A DNA stretch of 64,000 bases from contig JFHB01000030.1 of assembly GCA_000729835.1 (NCBI GenBank), positions 1 to 64,000 of the forward strand. Direction: 5' to 3'. Positions 10,596 to 22,134 of the stretch are shown one piece after another. The notes beneath the pieces were generated by a model that was given only the letters and a program-made list of their open reading frames with translations, was not told the origin of the DNA and ran no database searches. The translations under genes were made by a program, and so were the position numbers. The DNA comes from Atkinsonella hypoxylon (lineage: Eukaryota; Ascomycota; Sordariomycetes; Hypocreales; Clavicipitaceae). Within the stretch, counting starts at the first letter, position 1, and every line of letters starts with the position of its first letter.

Positions 10596-11301
10596 TATAA
10601 TACTTTATTTACTTCTTCAGAAGAACTTTTTATCTGGGAGGCTGGCTGATCCGGATTTTACATTGTAAATTTTTTTTCTATTCATGACTGGCATCGCTGT
10701 GATTGAAATTGAACATGTCGTCATCCCGGTTCTCACGTTACTAGGTGATGTAGACTCTGTGCTTCGATTCAAGACTGGATAATATTAAAGACGTGCCGGC
10801 GCAACTGGCGACGAAGATGTCTTCCGGCTTTCATCCAAGGCAAGTTCGAACGCACTCATTGCAGTCAAGGGCACACGATCCGGCAAGCGCCTACTTTTCT
10901 CTAGCCTAGTGCAAAACAAGTACCACGGGTAGAACGAAGGCGCATTGTGGCGAGAAACCGGGTAAGCGGGGTGACGAGATCCACTAGCAATTCAGCATTT
11001 ATAGGATATTGAACGCAAGTACTTGGCCGAAGCAAACAGCAGCGAAAGAGACACCGCTTTTTAAAACCCAACGGGCACCCGTTTTACACTATGTACGGAT
11101 AATGTCTTGACTCTTTTCCAAAAGTTTAGCCGCCGCGCAGACATCCAGCCTAGCGTTTGCCCTAACTCTGGTGAGCGTTTATGTTGTTCAACATGCCGTC
11201 GTGCGAACATTGGCATGTTGATGGCTCCCGCCATGGCAGTTAGTCTAGTGTACATTGCTGAATAAAATAGCTCCAACCGTCTTCTACCCGCTCTCCAGCC
11301 C
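10596..11301. other. Intergenic, no gene seen
   Basis: It lies between the broken sskB and the end of the lysyl-tRNA synthetase gene. At about 700 bp it is too short for the missing ~650 N-terminal residues of SskB, and it shows no sustained open frame. Confidence 0.5.
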
Positions 11302-13216
11302 CTAGACCTCCGACGACAACCCAACTACATTGCGGAGAGTCCCGAAACTCAAGCAGTCGCTGATACGATTCGCTCCGGAGAACAGCATCACAAGTCGTTC
11401 TACGCCACAGCCCCATCCGCCAGTGGGGGGCAAGCCGTAGTCGAGGGCCTTGATGTAACTGAAGTCCAGGGGCAAGGTTTCCCCCTCATCCTTCTCTGCC
11501 TCAGCAAGAGGTTGCTCTGCCGCTTCTTCAGAGGCGGTCTCGGCGAATCCGATTCCGCCATTGGGCTTGTTAACGAGGTTGCGGTGAGTGGCCAGCTTTC
11601 GCTTCTGCTCTTCTGGGTCGTTCTCCTCCTCGTACATGTTGGCGAGCTCGCGGCCGCCGACGAAGAGCTCTGCTCGGGCAGACACGAGCTGGTAGGTCTG
11701 CGGGCAGAGGAAGCCCTTTGCCAGAGGGGACATGCATAAGGGGTGGTGTGTGATGAAGAGCGGCTCGGTGAAGGACTTGGGCTCCAGGTAGACTGCGGCG
11801 AGTCGGTCGAGGAGTTTGGGTAATGAGTTTGGTGTTTCGCCGGGGACGGTGACGCCCGCCAGCTTCAACATGGCGAGTAGTTCCGGGAGGGCATCCTCGG
11901 AAGACAGCTTGGGGAGTCGAATGCCCATTGCTTGCTCCAGACCGGGCACGAACTCTACCTGCTTGAATGGTCGAACGAAGTGAGCGAGATCGATTGGTGG
12001 AAGTGCGGTGAGCTGCGTCGAAATGAGTTCCTGGGAGTGCTTTGCCAGACCGTAGAGCAGTTCCTCTGTCTCCTTGATCAGATCGGCTAGGTTGGTGTAA
12101 GCGCTGTAGAACTCGCACATGGTGAACTCGGGATTATGCGTAGCATCAACGCCTTCGTTTCGGAAGGCAGGGCCGATCTCAAACACCTTGTCTACGCCGC
12201 CAATGACGAGTCTCTTCAGCCATAGCTCCGGCGCAATGCGCAGAGCGAGGTCCTTGTTGCGAAACTCCGTGGCCTGGGTCACGAATGGTCGAGCAACCGC
12301 ACCGCCAGCGTTTTCAGCCAGAATCGGGGTTTGAAACTCTAGGAAGCGTTTTGAATGGAAGTGATCCCGCATGTACTTCGTGATCTCGGCTCGCAGTCTC
12401 AGCACATCAAGCACTTCTTTGTTCACGAGCATGTCGACATGACGCTCCGACATCCTGGTTTTAGGATCCGTGAGCTTCTCTGGGATTTGCTCCATGGCGG
12501 GAGAAATCAATTCTGGGAGCTGGCTAGCTTCGAGGGTTGGCTCTCCGGCCTCGGTGCGGGTGGCATGGCCAATGACCGCTGCAGATCTTGGTCAGCCAGA
12601 TCGCGGGACGGCTGAGGGAAGGAAGCCATGGGAGGACAAGCCTACAGATGTGATCGCCAATTTGGATCAGGTTTCTAAGCAGTGAGAACTTTTGTATCCG
12701 TCTCTGCTTCTCTGACACACATTTATTCTTGTTGATCATGATTTGCACTTTTTGGAACTCGTTCACGACATCGAGGAAGATGAGGGACTTCCCGACTACA
12801 CGCTTTGACCGCACACGACCTGTCAATGTCACTTCTTCACCAGGCACTTGCTCATCAAATTCCTGCAAGAAGTCTGGGATGCTCGCTCGAGAATCGCAGG
12901 GTCCCAGGCGGGGGTATGGGTCTGGATAAAGGGGTTCCTCGCTCTCCTGGTCTTCGCGAAGCTCGTCTCTCCGCTGCTGCTTGAACGGTGACAGAGACTC
13001 GTTCGCATTTTGAGTGACGGCAAATCTCGACGTCTTGATTTTACTATCAGATCCTGAAGACAGCGCTCGGGCTCCAGCTTTGTACAGCAAGTCCCGAGGC
13101 ACATTCTTCACTGGCCGTGAGCTACCTATCCGTGTCGACCCGGCTATGCGCCTGGCGAGACATCGTTGCGTCATGGCGGGCTGACGAGCCAGTCGAAGGC
13201 ATAGCGTTGATCTCAT
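11302..13216 (-). CDS. MSK1: Lysyl-tRNA synthetase, mitochondrial
   Basis: Two exons, 12646-13216 and 11302-12578, split by a 67-bp intron and joined in phase within GDHIS/VIGHATRTEAGEP; 615 residues. It charges mitochondrial tRNA-Lys. The N terminus is Arg/Ser-rich without acidic residues for its first 25 positions (MRSTLCLRLARQPAMTQ), as in a matrix presequence. An anticodon-binding OB fold follows (VTLTGRVRSKRVVGKSLIFLDV). The class II catalytic core has motif 1 (FLEFQTPIL), motif 2 (FEIGPAFRNEGVDATHNPEFTMCEFY) and motif 3 (GWGCGVERLVMLF). All key arginines are present. It is transcribed divergently from arp4, with about 700 bp between the two starts. Mitochondrial rather than cytosolic identity is inferred from the presequence. 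Confidence 0.92.
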
Positions 13217-13911
13217 TGTGCCTATATATAAAGGAGTACATGGTCAGTTTCCAAGTAGAATCCGAGATCGGCAAGCAGAGAAGAAGACTTGAGTGTAATT
13301 ATCAGGCATTGGCATTGTATAATCACGCTCGACCGAGGTCGGGTCAATCGCAGCGGTTCTGAAGCGAATATGCAAGATCATCATGAAAGCGAAGGCATTA
13401 TTTAGGAAATCATAAATGAAAATTAGGAAACTTACTATCATAGTGATGTGTTACAGCTGTTGCCTCTGGTATAAGAGAGCTTGTGAGGACGCAAGAACGG
13501 CTTGAAGGAGCATTGCGCAAGGGAAAAAAAAAATACGTTCCTTGGCAGTGGGCCTGTTTTGGAGGTGGCTTGTAGCACCTCTGTTAAGCAGCACACCCCG
13601 CCAGTTGCATACTGAGTACCCCTAGACCCACTGTACCACTGTAGGTACAATACCGAGGTTAGGTATTCCGTACGTAGTCGACTGGCTGAGAGCGCACCGC
13701 CAAGCCTCGTCGCCCGTCTCGAAGGAAGCTGCCATCCAACCACCAGCCACCAGGCTGAATTTTATTCAACCATCAAAGCTGCCCTTCCACCTACTCCACC
13801 TCATGGCATCACATCGCATCTTACTCATTACCAGCAACACCATCCGACCTGTTTTAGCAAACCAACTGATCATTCGTGTATCCGTTTTGCGATAGTCTGA
13901 GAAATTCGGTC
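13217..13911. other. Shared intergenic promoter region of LysRS and arp4
   Basis: About 695 bp between divergent start codons. It contains a GTATTCCGTACGTAG variant of the palindromic intergenic motif at about 13661-13676, and no supportable gene. Confidence 0.5.
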
Positions 13912-15383
13912 ATGGCTCAACAGCCCTTGCCCACGTCGGCGCAGCCCACCGACATTTATGGCGGAGGTACGATGAAGAAGAGCTTCCTCGCGCCATACCC
14001 ACCGCGTACCACCTATTAACATTGCGTCTTCTAGATGAGGTTTCCGCCCTTGTGCTCGACCCCGGCTACTGTAACACGCGCGCAGGCTTCGCAGGCGAAG
14101 ATGTGCCCAAATCGGTCCTGCCATCCTTCTATGGTCACGTCACGAGCGAGCCACAACGCGATCTGTTTGGCGATGAGTGCATCATCCCCCGGGCCGACTT
14201 TGAAATTCGCAACTACATGAATCGAGACAGCGTTGTCGAAGACTGGGATGTCGCGTCTAAGATTTGGGAGCACATGCTTATCAAGCGGCTGCAGCCCGAG
14301 CGTCCAACTCCTCCGTTCAAGAACGGGCTAAATGACGATCTCAAGGAGCAAGATGGTGAAGGCGACGTTGCCATGGACGAGGCAGAGGACCAAGATAAGC
14401 CCTTGGAAGAGAATCCTCTCCTCATGACAGAAGCTCCTTGGAACACCCCCAAATCCAGAGAGAAGGCCATTGAGATCATCATGGAAAACTGGGGATGCCC
14501 TGCCTTCTGGCTGAGTCGCACTCCCGTGCTGGCTGCCTTTGCTGCCGGCAAGGCAACCGCCCTAGTAATTGACGTCGGCGGTGCCAACACGTCGGTGACC
14601 GCTATCCACGACGGCATGGTTCTTAAGAGATCAATCCAGCGCTCTCCCGCCGGCGGTCTCTGGCTGTCTTCACAGATCCGCAACATGTGGGAAACATCGG
14701 AGCCACAGGTGGCGCTCACTCCTACGTTCATGGTCGAGAACAAGACTCCCGTAGACGCATTAGCCCCAGCCCAAGCCCGTCTGCGCCAGTTTCCCTTCCA
14801 GATCCACGACTCATTCCGCGCCTACGAAGAGGAGCGAGTCCTCACCGAATTTAAAGAGTCTGTCGTCGAAGTATGGCGAGGCCCAAGTCGATACAGCACC
14901 TCTGGCAACGAGGACTACGTCAGGACGCAACCTGGTCGCGTCTTTGAAATGCCCGATGGCTACAATCAGATGTGGCGAGAGCAGCGCTTCAAGGTTACCG
15001 AGGGCATGTGGGATGAGAATGCCGGGTACCCTGTCGCTGAATCCGATCGTCTCACCAAGGCTCAAACGATTCCTGAGCTCATACGGGCCTCTCTTGGCGC
15101 CATCGATGTCGACTTGCGTGGCAATCTGTTAGCCAACGTGGTTGTCACCGGCAGCACCAGTTTGATCAACGGCTTCAACGACCGTCTGAGTAACGAACTC
15201 ACAGCCATGTACCCCGGTCTGAAGGTCAAGATACACGCTGCGGGTCTTTCGAGCGAGAGAAGATTCGGTGCGTGGATTGGCGGCAGCATCCTGGCCAGTT
15301 TGGGCACTTTTCACCAGATGTGGATATCCAGAAGGGAGTATGAGGAGAATGGTGCTGGTGTAGTCGAGAAGCGGTGCAAGTAA
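13912..15383 (+). CDS. arp4: Actin-related protein 4 (SWR1/INO80/NuA4 subunit)
   Basis: Two exons, 13912-13966 and 14035-15383, with a 68-bp intron carrying a CTATTAAC branch site; 467 residues. Arp4 is a nuclear actin-fold subunit shared by the NuA4 acetyltransferase and the SWR1 and INO80 remodellers, and binds histones and nucleosomes. The short first exon encodes MAQQPLPTSAQPTDIYGG, and the actin phosphate-1 loop follows (VLDPGYCNTRAGFAGED). An acidic insertion near residues 110-140 (KEQDGEGDVAMDEAEDQDK) is typical of Arp4. The second ATP-site segment VIDVGGANTSVTAI and the C-terminal GSTSLINGFNDRL and RRFGAWIGGSILASLGTFHQMWIS are actin-like. Conventional actin's DLAGRD is replaced, as in Arp4s. 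Confidence 0.93.
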
Positions 15384-15653
15384 GGACGGAAAAGGAGGAA
15401 AAGGTAAGACAGACGGGCGCTCTGCCTGGACGGTGATATGGTTAGGGAAAATACTTCTGGCGTACGGAGTCACGAGGGGAGATGCATTTTTATTCTTCTT
15501 CATGCACAAAATGGAGTCTCGTTTCGTTTCGAGAGGCCAAGTTCAGAAAAAAAGAGTGCTCGTCGGAGGTAGACGATTACAATAGAATAGCCTGAAGTCA
15601 TATGAAACCCAACTCGCCCGCATGCGCGAGGAACCAGGCATGATACGCAGTCG

Positions 15654-16763
15654 CTATGAAACTTTCACCTCTTGTTCCACTTGAGCCTCATCACCTTGAG
15701 TTTCCCTCTCAGCCCTCCTCATCTTCACCCACAATCCCAACTCGGCCCATATCTTCTCTTTCTCGGCGGGCAACAACGTCGCAGCCAACCCGCTGGTGCT
15801 CGATGCAACGAATACCCTCGCACCGCTCCATTCCCCGTCTATAACACCCATGTTGTCCTCCTCATCCTGCCATCCATAGCGGAACTTGTTGCCCACGGGT
15901 GAGCCGCGTCGAACGCGCCATATGCTCTCCCATATGCTTTTCCCCACCACACATATACTCTCAGGTCGCCAACGCCGGGCCTTCTCCTCTAGAATAGCCA
16001 CTCCTTCGTCCATCTCCGCTCTGCTCAGCTCCGACCCATTCCTACTTGGTCTGGACACAATGTTCGTAAAGCCAAGGGAGTACAACTCCGGCATTTTTCT
16101 GTCCCCTTCGGCGTAACATCGCCGGGGCGTGATGCCGCTCGAGTAGAGGAGTTTCCAGAAGAGATTAGAAGGGTGTGCATACGCGTGGCCGGTGAGAGCA
16201 GTTGAGATTCCGGGATTGAGTCCGATGAAGAGGACTAGGAGGTTGGGCGCAACTGCGTCGGGGAGGAGAGGCAAGTGGGCGTATTTGGATGGGGGTGCAT
16301 AGCCTGAGCTGGGACGGGTGCGTTTCTTCTTGATGGGTGATGGGTTTGCCGGGGTAGAGGAACGCTTCGTAGGAGGCGCATGCGATGGCTCGACGTTGGC
16401 TTCTGGGTTTGTGCGCTTGATGGGCCGTTGCGCCACGGTCGTGATGGTGGAGGATGTCGCTGCTCGAGGGGGGTTGCGACGCACGGCTGGCTCTGAGGAT
16501 GTGTATTTGAAGGCATCGAGTTGGATGAGGCCCTTGAATGATGCTGGTGGGTGGGCTTGCTCTTCTGTGTCCATGATGGGGCTTGAAAAGGACGACGAGG
16601 CGGAAGTCGCTTGTCTGATGGGGAGGTGGTTGAACGAGGTGAAAGGGGAAATGTCGTGGTTCAGAGGCGGGATGTTGAAAATTGAATCATTTGCCACCGC
16701 CGTTCCCCGATGGATGTAATGCACGCTGCGCGATATTGGAATCCCGTCCAATTGCAAGTGCAT
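15654..16763 (-). CDS. Thymine/uracil-DNA glycosylase of the MUG/TDG family
   Basis: Single exon of up to 369 residues. The ATG at 16574 (MDTEEQAHPP) is an alternative, shorter start and may be the true one, because the 63 residues above it are low in conserved features. The enzyme removes thymine or uracil from G:T and G:U mismatches in base-excision repair. The N-terminal ~160 residues are basic and disordered (KRSSTPANPSPIKKKRTRPSS), as in TDG proteins. The catalytic domain begins LFIGLNPGIS with the activating Asn, and continues with GHAYAHPSNLFWKLLYSSG. The helix-capping loop VASSTSGLAA corresponds to the second active-site motif. It ends in a charged tail (ERETQGDEAQVEQE). It is convergent with arp4, with 270 bp between stops. 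Confidence 0.9.
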   Translation of the reverse strand: MHLQLDGIPISRSVHYIHRGTAVANDSIFNIPPLNHDISPFTSFNHLPIRQATSASSSFSSPIMDTEEQAHPPASFKGLIQLDAFKYTSSEPAVRRNPPRAATSSTITTVAQRPIKRTNPEANVEPSHAPPTKRSSTPANPSPIKKKRTRPSSGYAPPSKYAHLPLLPDAVAPNLLVLFIGLNPGISTALTGHAYAHPSNLFWKLLYSSGITPRRCYAEGDRKMPELYSLGFTNIVSRPSRNGSELSRAEMDEGVAILEEKARRWRPESICVVGKSIWESIWRVRRGSPVGNKFRYGWQDEEDNMGVIDGEWSGARVFVASSTSGLAATLLPAEKEKIWAELGLWVKMRRAERETQGDEAQVEQEVKVS

Positions 16764-18058
16764 TTTTTTTTTTTTTTAACCGCTAGGCCATGCCTACATT
16801 GATGTATTTGAGCGCCCTTCACCAAATTCAATGTCAGTGGTGACCTCGACTTCTGGTATTCATTGAGCATTGAGCAGGCAGAAGTGCAGATGGCCCAGAG
16901 TGGCAATCTGCCTCTAGACGATGTCTACGAGTGATTCCTTGACCTTCTGCTTGTTGCGACATCAGACTAATTAATGTCTGCAAATATATTCCCAAGGACA
17001 CCGAATGCTAATTCGAAGAAGAGGTTATTTATGCAGGTTAACGCAGCCTCTTCACGCAGGCAGCTTGTATGATCTGAAGCTCATCCTAGAGGCAGTCCCG
17101 CCGCTCACAGAAAATACGTGATACGAGCCCCGCGGCTGGATACGAATTTCTCAAGCGTCAATAGAGGGAATGACGCCATTGCTATTTTGAGCATCGATCG
17201 GGGGCTTAAAATCTGCTCTCTGTTCCTGGCTGCGGTGCTGCGCCTCAATGACCTGTCAGCCTCAGCCGAATTGACACCGCCTCTCGCTTCAGACCCTCAG
17301 ACCCTCAGACCCCAACGCGGTACCGACAGGGATTATCCACCAATAAAAAAATCTCTCTATAGGGCACTTCCTGCGTAGTACTACTAGGTACCTAGGTACT
17401 TAGGTAGGTAGGTACTTGAGTACTTATATAAGCTAAAAACAAAATTATTTTTATTTTTATAGACCTTTCATTATGCACTATTATAAGGCTTACTACACTG
17501 TACTAGTTTATTATTACAAGTACTAGCTACAACGCGTTATATAGTGCTTTAGCTTTAAGTGTATTTAAAGGAACGGTTACTAAAAGTCACTTAAGGCTGC
17601 GCGCGCGAGCAAGGTGGTTGTGGGGCTGAGATACCGCGTTGGAGCCGCAACGGATTCAAAGAGATACATGTGGAAGCTTGGCCCAAGAGGGGACCTCGTA
17701 ATACAAGTCTTTGTCCGTGTTTGCATTAATGTGCTAGTTGTACAGCACTGGCCTAGTCTATTCAACGACTGACCGACTAGTCGGGAGGTGCTACACCGTC
17801 TTTATAAAACCGCATATATACAACAAGCTATTCATTTCCAAGTTTTTTCTACTCCGTAATACCCCTCCTCGCCCCCTCCGTCTCTGTCACTTAACTCTTT
17901 CACAATCTCGGCACTTTGCACAACACAAAATCTCTCGTTCGTATTCATATTACAACGCCGTCAGCTATTCTACCATCTACAGACCGAATCTATTTCATGA
18001 ACAACCCAGCTTATATCTAAAAATCTTCCATCCATCCGAATCCGCCCAATCAAGCACA
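16764..18058. other. Intergenic with AT-rich relic and UAP1 promoter
   Basis: No gene is seen. A T-run of 15 occurs at 16765-16779. The part from about 17380 to 17580 is strikingly AT-rich and TpA-rich and starts with a GGTACCTAGGTACTTAGGTAGGTAGG repeat. TACTCCGTA occurs at 17850-17858. The CT-rich part just before 18059 looks like the leader of the UAP1 gene. Confidence 0.5.
17380..17580. repeat. AT-rich, TpA-rich patch, possible RIP-degraded repeat relic
   Basis: Composition shifts abruptly from about half GC to strongly AT with many TA dinucleotides (TTATTTTTATTTTTATAG, TATTATAAGG, TTATTATTACAAG). This is the pattern left by repeat-induced point mutation in fungi. There is no coding remnant, so its origin is inference. 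Confidence 0.4.
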
Positions 18059-19649
18059 ATGGACAAGGTCAAAGAGATCTTGCATGTTGGCTCCAAGAGC
18101 AACGACACCAAGCTCACAGAACCCTCCGCCGAAGCCCTAGCTGACCTCAAGGCCAAGTACACTGAAGCCGGCCAGGAACACGTGCTGAATTTCTACGACT
18201 CCCTCAACTCACAGGAAAAGGCATCTTTGTACCAACAACTCGCCGGTTTCAATCCCGCCTATATCAATGAAATCACCAAACGAGCCCTCAGCGAGACCAA
18301 ATCGGACAAACCTGACATTCTTGAGCCCCTCCCCGAGTCTGCACAGGCCAGCATCCTCGACTCGAATGCCGATGATATCAACAAGTGGTACAACTCGGGC
18401 CTAGACCTTATCGGCAAGAATAAGGTGGCCGTTGTGCTTATGGCTGGTGGTCAGGGCACCCGTCTGGGCAGTTCCGCTCCCAAGGGTTGCTACGACATCG
18501 GCCTGCCCTCTCACAAGAGCCTGTTCCAGATTCAGGCCGAGCGAATCCGCAAGATTCAAGAATTGGCTGCCAAGTCGGCTGGAGCTGCTTCCTCTGTGGT
18601 TGTGCCATGGTACGTCATGACCAGCGGCCCAACTCGTCAGCCTACTCAGCAGTTCTTCGACGAGAACAATTTCTTCGGCTTGGACAAGGCCAACGTCAAG
18701 ATCTTTGAACAGGGTGTTCTGCCTTGCATCTCCAATGAAGGCAAAATTCTTGTGGAGAGCAAGGACAAGGTTGCTGTTGCCCCTGATGGCAATGGCGGTC
18801 TCTACCAGGCCTTGATTGTCTCAGGAGTACTTGATGACATGCGTCAGCGAGGCATCGAGCACATTCATGCTTACTGCGTGGACAACTGCCTGGTCAAAGT
18901 CGCTGACCCCGTCTTCATTGGCTTTGCCTCGTCCCTGGATGTCGACATTGCCACAAAGGTCGTTCGAAAGCGTGACGCTACTGAGTCAGTCGGTTTGATC
19001 CTTTCCAAAAATGGCAAGCCAGACGTTGTTGAGTACTCCGAGATTGACACAGCCACGGCCGAGGCTAAGGATCCGAAGCAACCTGGAGTCCTCAAGTTTC
19101 GTGCTGCCAACATTGTCAACCACTATTATTCATTTCGATTCCTGGAATCCATTCCCCAATGGGCACATAAATTGCCGCACCATATTGCTCGCAAAAAGAT
19201 TCCTTATGCGGATATCAAGACCGGAGAGACGATCAAGCCCGAATCGCCCAACGGCATCAAGCTCGAACAGTTTGTTTTTGATGTCTTCCCCTTGGTGGCC
19301 CTAGACAAATTTGCGTGTATGGAGGTTCGCCGCGAGGACGAATTCTCTCCCCTCAAGAACGCCAGAGGCAAGGGCGAAGATGACCCCGATACCAGTAAGC
19401 GAGATATCATGACACAGGGTCAGCGATGGGCCGCTGCAGCGGGAGCCACTGTTATCGCCGAAGGTGGTGTTGAGATTTCACCATTGATCAGCTATGTAAG
19501 TCCTGCTTTTTCCACACACACGCACGCACGCACGCACGCACCACTCATTGGCATGCTAATGGTTGATTTTATAGGGTGGTGAAGGTCTCGAGAAGCTCAA
19601 GGGCACCACGATTACCGCGCCTGCTGTCTTGGAGCAAGAGGAATATTGA
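18059..19649 (+). CDS. UAP1: UDP-N-acetylglucosamine pyrophosphorylase
   Basis: Two exons, 18059-19495 and 19575-19649, phase 0, giving 503 residues. The enzyme makes UDP-GlcNAc from UTP and GlcNAc-1-phosphate in the cytosol, the precursor for chitin, N-glycans and GPI anchors. The nucleotide-binding signature [11 protein letters not shown] starts near residue 127 and is followed by [35 protein letters not shown] and [10 protein letters not shown] are the other family blocks. The ATG at 18059 ([11 protein letters not shown]) is preferred over the open upstream frame, which is a translated leader. The 79-bp intron contains a CACA/CGCA tandem tract just after its donor. The last 24 residues ([24 protein letters not shown]) come from the second exon. 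Confidence 0.95.
19512..19541 (+). repeat. (CACA)(CGCA)n tract inside the UAP1 intron
   Basis: A run of CA and CGCA units fills most of the 5' part of the 79-bp intron without touching the donor or acceptor. Confidence 0.85.
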
Positions 19650-20122
19650 AAGAGTGCAAAAAGCCTTTGTCTTTGTGACTTTAGCAATGGCGGGAACCGG
19701 GGCAATCTTTGCTTGTGATTACTTTGCAGGGCGTTACATTGTGAGGAACAGCGTAGGGACATGGGTTGCTTGCATGCATCCTACTTGGTGGGAGCGGATG
19801 GGAATGCATAAAAGAGCGAAGAACAACATTATCTGTTCACTATGGAAGAGTACCAATCTGGCAACTTGCGAGTCGAGGGCGCATTCAATGCCCAAGGTGT
19901 AGAAGTGATGCAATTGCATTTATCGCAGACGCCACAAGGAATTATGGTTGGAAGACGGCAACAGTTGCGTCTTTCTTGCCAAATATTAAAATTGCCATGG
20001 TATATATAATCTTTTGCGCATATTGAAAAGCAGAGCAGAGCAGGTTACAACTCCTTCTATTGTTTAGATCTATCACTTGTGTGGACTTCGTATCTCGGCG
20101 TCTCAAGCTCCGTCGACCTCTT
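19650..20122. other. Intergenic between convergent UAP1 and thioredoxin reductase genes
   Basis: About 470 bp of 3' regions. I see no gene. Confidence 0.5.
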
Positions 20123-21354
20123 CTACTCCTGCTCGCTGATGAACTTTTCGGCCTCGAGCGCAGCCATGCACCCCGTACCTATGGTGAAGTATTAGCATTG
20201 CCCCTCCCCCTTTTTTTTTAACATTTAAAAAAATAAAAATAAACAATATAAATATACATAAAAATAAAAACGAAAGAGAAGGGCAGTGTGCGTGCGTGAA
20301 GAGGCAAGAGCGAAGTGACATACCAGCGCTGGTAATGGCCTGCCTGTATCTCTTGTCCTGCACATCACCAGCGGCAAAAACGCCCTTTACGGAAGTGAGG
20401 GTTGTGCCAGGCTGAGTGATGATGTACCCATCCGCATCCATGTCGACCTGGCCCTTGACCAGGTTCGTAGCAGGATCATGGCCAATGGCGTAGAACAAGC
20501 CGTTTGCCTCGATGACCTCTTCCTTGCCGGTGAGGGTATCCTTGACCACGAGGTGGGACATGAGGCCGTCCGCGGAGCCGCGCACCTCGGTGGCCACGGT
20601 ATTGAAGCGCACCGTCACCTTGTCGTTCTTGAGCAGCCTCGTGGCCATGGCCTTGCTGGCGCGCAGGACGTCCCGCCTCACCAGGACGGTGACGTGGCGG
20701 CCGTACTTGGTGAGAAAGGTGGCCTCCTCGGCGGCCGAGTCCCCGCCGCCAATGACGCAGAGCGGCTTGGCGCGGAAGAGCGGCAGGGCGCCGTCGCAGA
20801 CCGCGCAGGCCGAGATGCCGTTCTGCCAGTACTTGTCCTCGCCGGGGAGGTTCATGCGGCGGGCGGACGCGCCGGTGGCGATGATGACGGCGTCGGCGGT
20901 GTGCGTCTCGTCGGGCGCGAACTCGGTCGTGTACCGGAAGGGCCGGGACGACAGGTCGAGCGTCTGGACGGTGTCGGTGATGATTTCCGTGCCGAACCGC
21001 TCTGACTGCTGCCTCATGTTGTCCATTAGCTCCTGGCCCATGATGCCCTTGGGGAAGCCGGGGAAGTTCTCGATCTCCGTCGTCGTCGTCAGTTGGCCGC
21101 CGGCGGCGATGCCGTTGGCCAGAAAGCCTTCGTACAAAACAGCTAATGTGCATTAGCGAGGTTCGGGCCAACAGGGACGTCATGGCGTCTTTTCTTACGC
21201 TTCAGCTCAGCGCGGCCAAGGTACACGGCCGCAGTGTGAGCCGCGGGCCCAGAGCCAATGACTGCCAATCGTCAGCAGATTTCTTTTTTTTTTTTTTCAA
21301 AACCATTCCAGCGAGGGTGGCGACCGTGCACGTACTGACTACCCTGCTGTGCAT
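20123..21354 (-). CDS. TRR1: Thioredoxin reductase (NADPH)
   Basis: Four exons on the minus strand: 21336-21354 (19 bp), 21199-21261, 20324-21142 and 20123-20178; 318 residues, typical for the low-molecular-weight fungal/bacterial enzyme. It passes electrons from NADPH through FAD to thioredoxin in the cytosol. The first two exons give [27 protein letters not shown], with the GxGPAA FAD-binding loop. The redox-active CAVC lies at residues 140-143, the NADPH site is CVIGGGDSAAEEATFL, and the C-terminal FAD block is [23 protein letters not shown]. Introns are 74, 56 and 145 bp. The longest (20179-20323) carries AT-rich homopolymer runs. The tiny first exon is supported by the exact join of the codon ATC across the intron. 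Confidence in the model is high. Confidence 0.94.
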
Positions 21355-22134
21355 CCTTCTCGCGCCCTCTGGACACACACCCGGTCTCTGGAACGTCGCC
21401 GCAGCCGCAATGGATAGCCCGGCACTCGAGCGTAGCGTCCGTCGGAAAGCCGAGGCGAACAGTTTGGCGGTGTTTGCAACGATGCGAACGTTTTGTCAGA
21501 AAAAAAAAAAAGATGACGAGGGAGGACGTTTAGTCGCGTGTGAAGGACGGCGAGGATTTTGGTAAGAAGTGCTTTTCGGCGGAATGTCGTGAGACGCGTG
21601 GTGGCGTGGTGTTGCGGCGGCGGACGGCGTGGGGTGAAAAGATGGCAACTGGGGCTTTTTATTATGGCGAATGCATGGATGAAATCGGCTAGTCTGGCGC
21701 TGTTCGGGTGGAAATGCTCAAGTTCTGATTTCTAAGCGCGGATGAAGTTCCTTGGTTGTGCTTGGGGTCTGATGCGCCGCTTTGGACTCAAGGGACCAAC
21801 GACACGTGACTGCGGGCCATGAGTGAGCGCATTCCTTCAGACCTGACTCATCAAAGGCATCTAACGAGAATGACGAGGGGCAATTTATTCCCGCGCATCC
21901 GTGAATCAAGCCATGAGGGCGCAGATACGAAGAGTGTCCTTTTTCTTGTCAAAACGCTAAATGTTTTTATTTGTACAGGTTTGACCACGGTTCGTGGCCT
22001 ATTTACACCATTGAGCACACGGCGATGGCTCAAAACAGCATGAAGCCTCGTGCCGAACCTCTACTTTCCCGTCAACATCTCAACGAGGGCCGGCACCAAC
22101 TTGTGGTCAATTGAAACATATACTCGGTCGCAAA
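21355..22134. other. Intergenic, promoter of thioredoxin reductase
   Basis: About 780 bp upstream of TRR1 and downstream of the VPS53 stop. An A-run lies at about 21500-21511. No gene is supportable. Confidence 0.5.

Noticed and set aside
20476..21183. Long frames on both strands over thioredoxin reductase
   Set aside because: They are GC-rich shadow frames; the Arg/His-rich composition is an artefact of codon bias.
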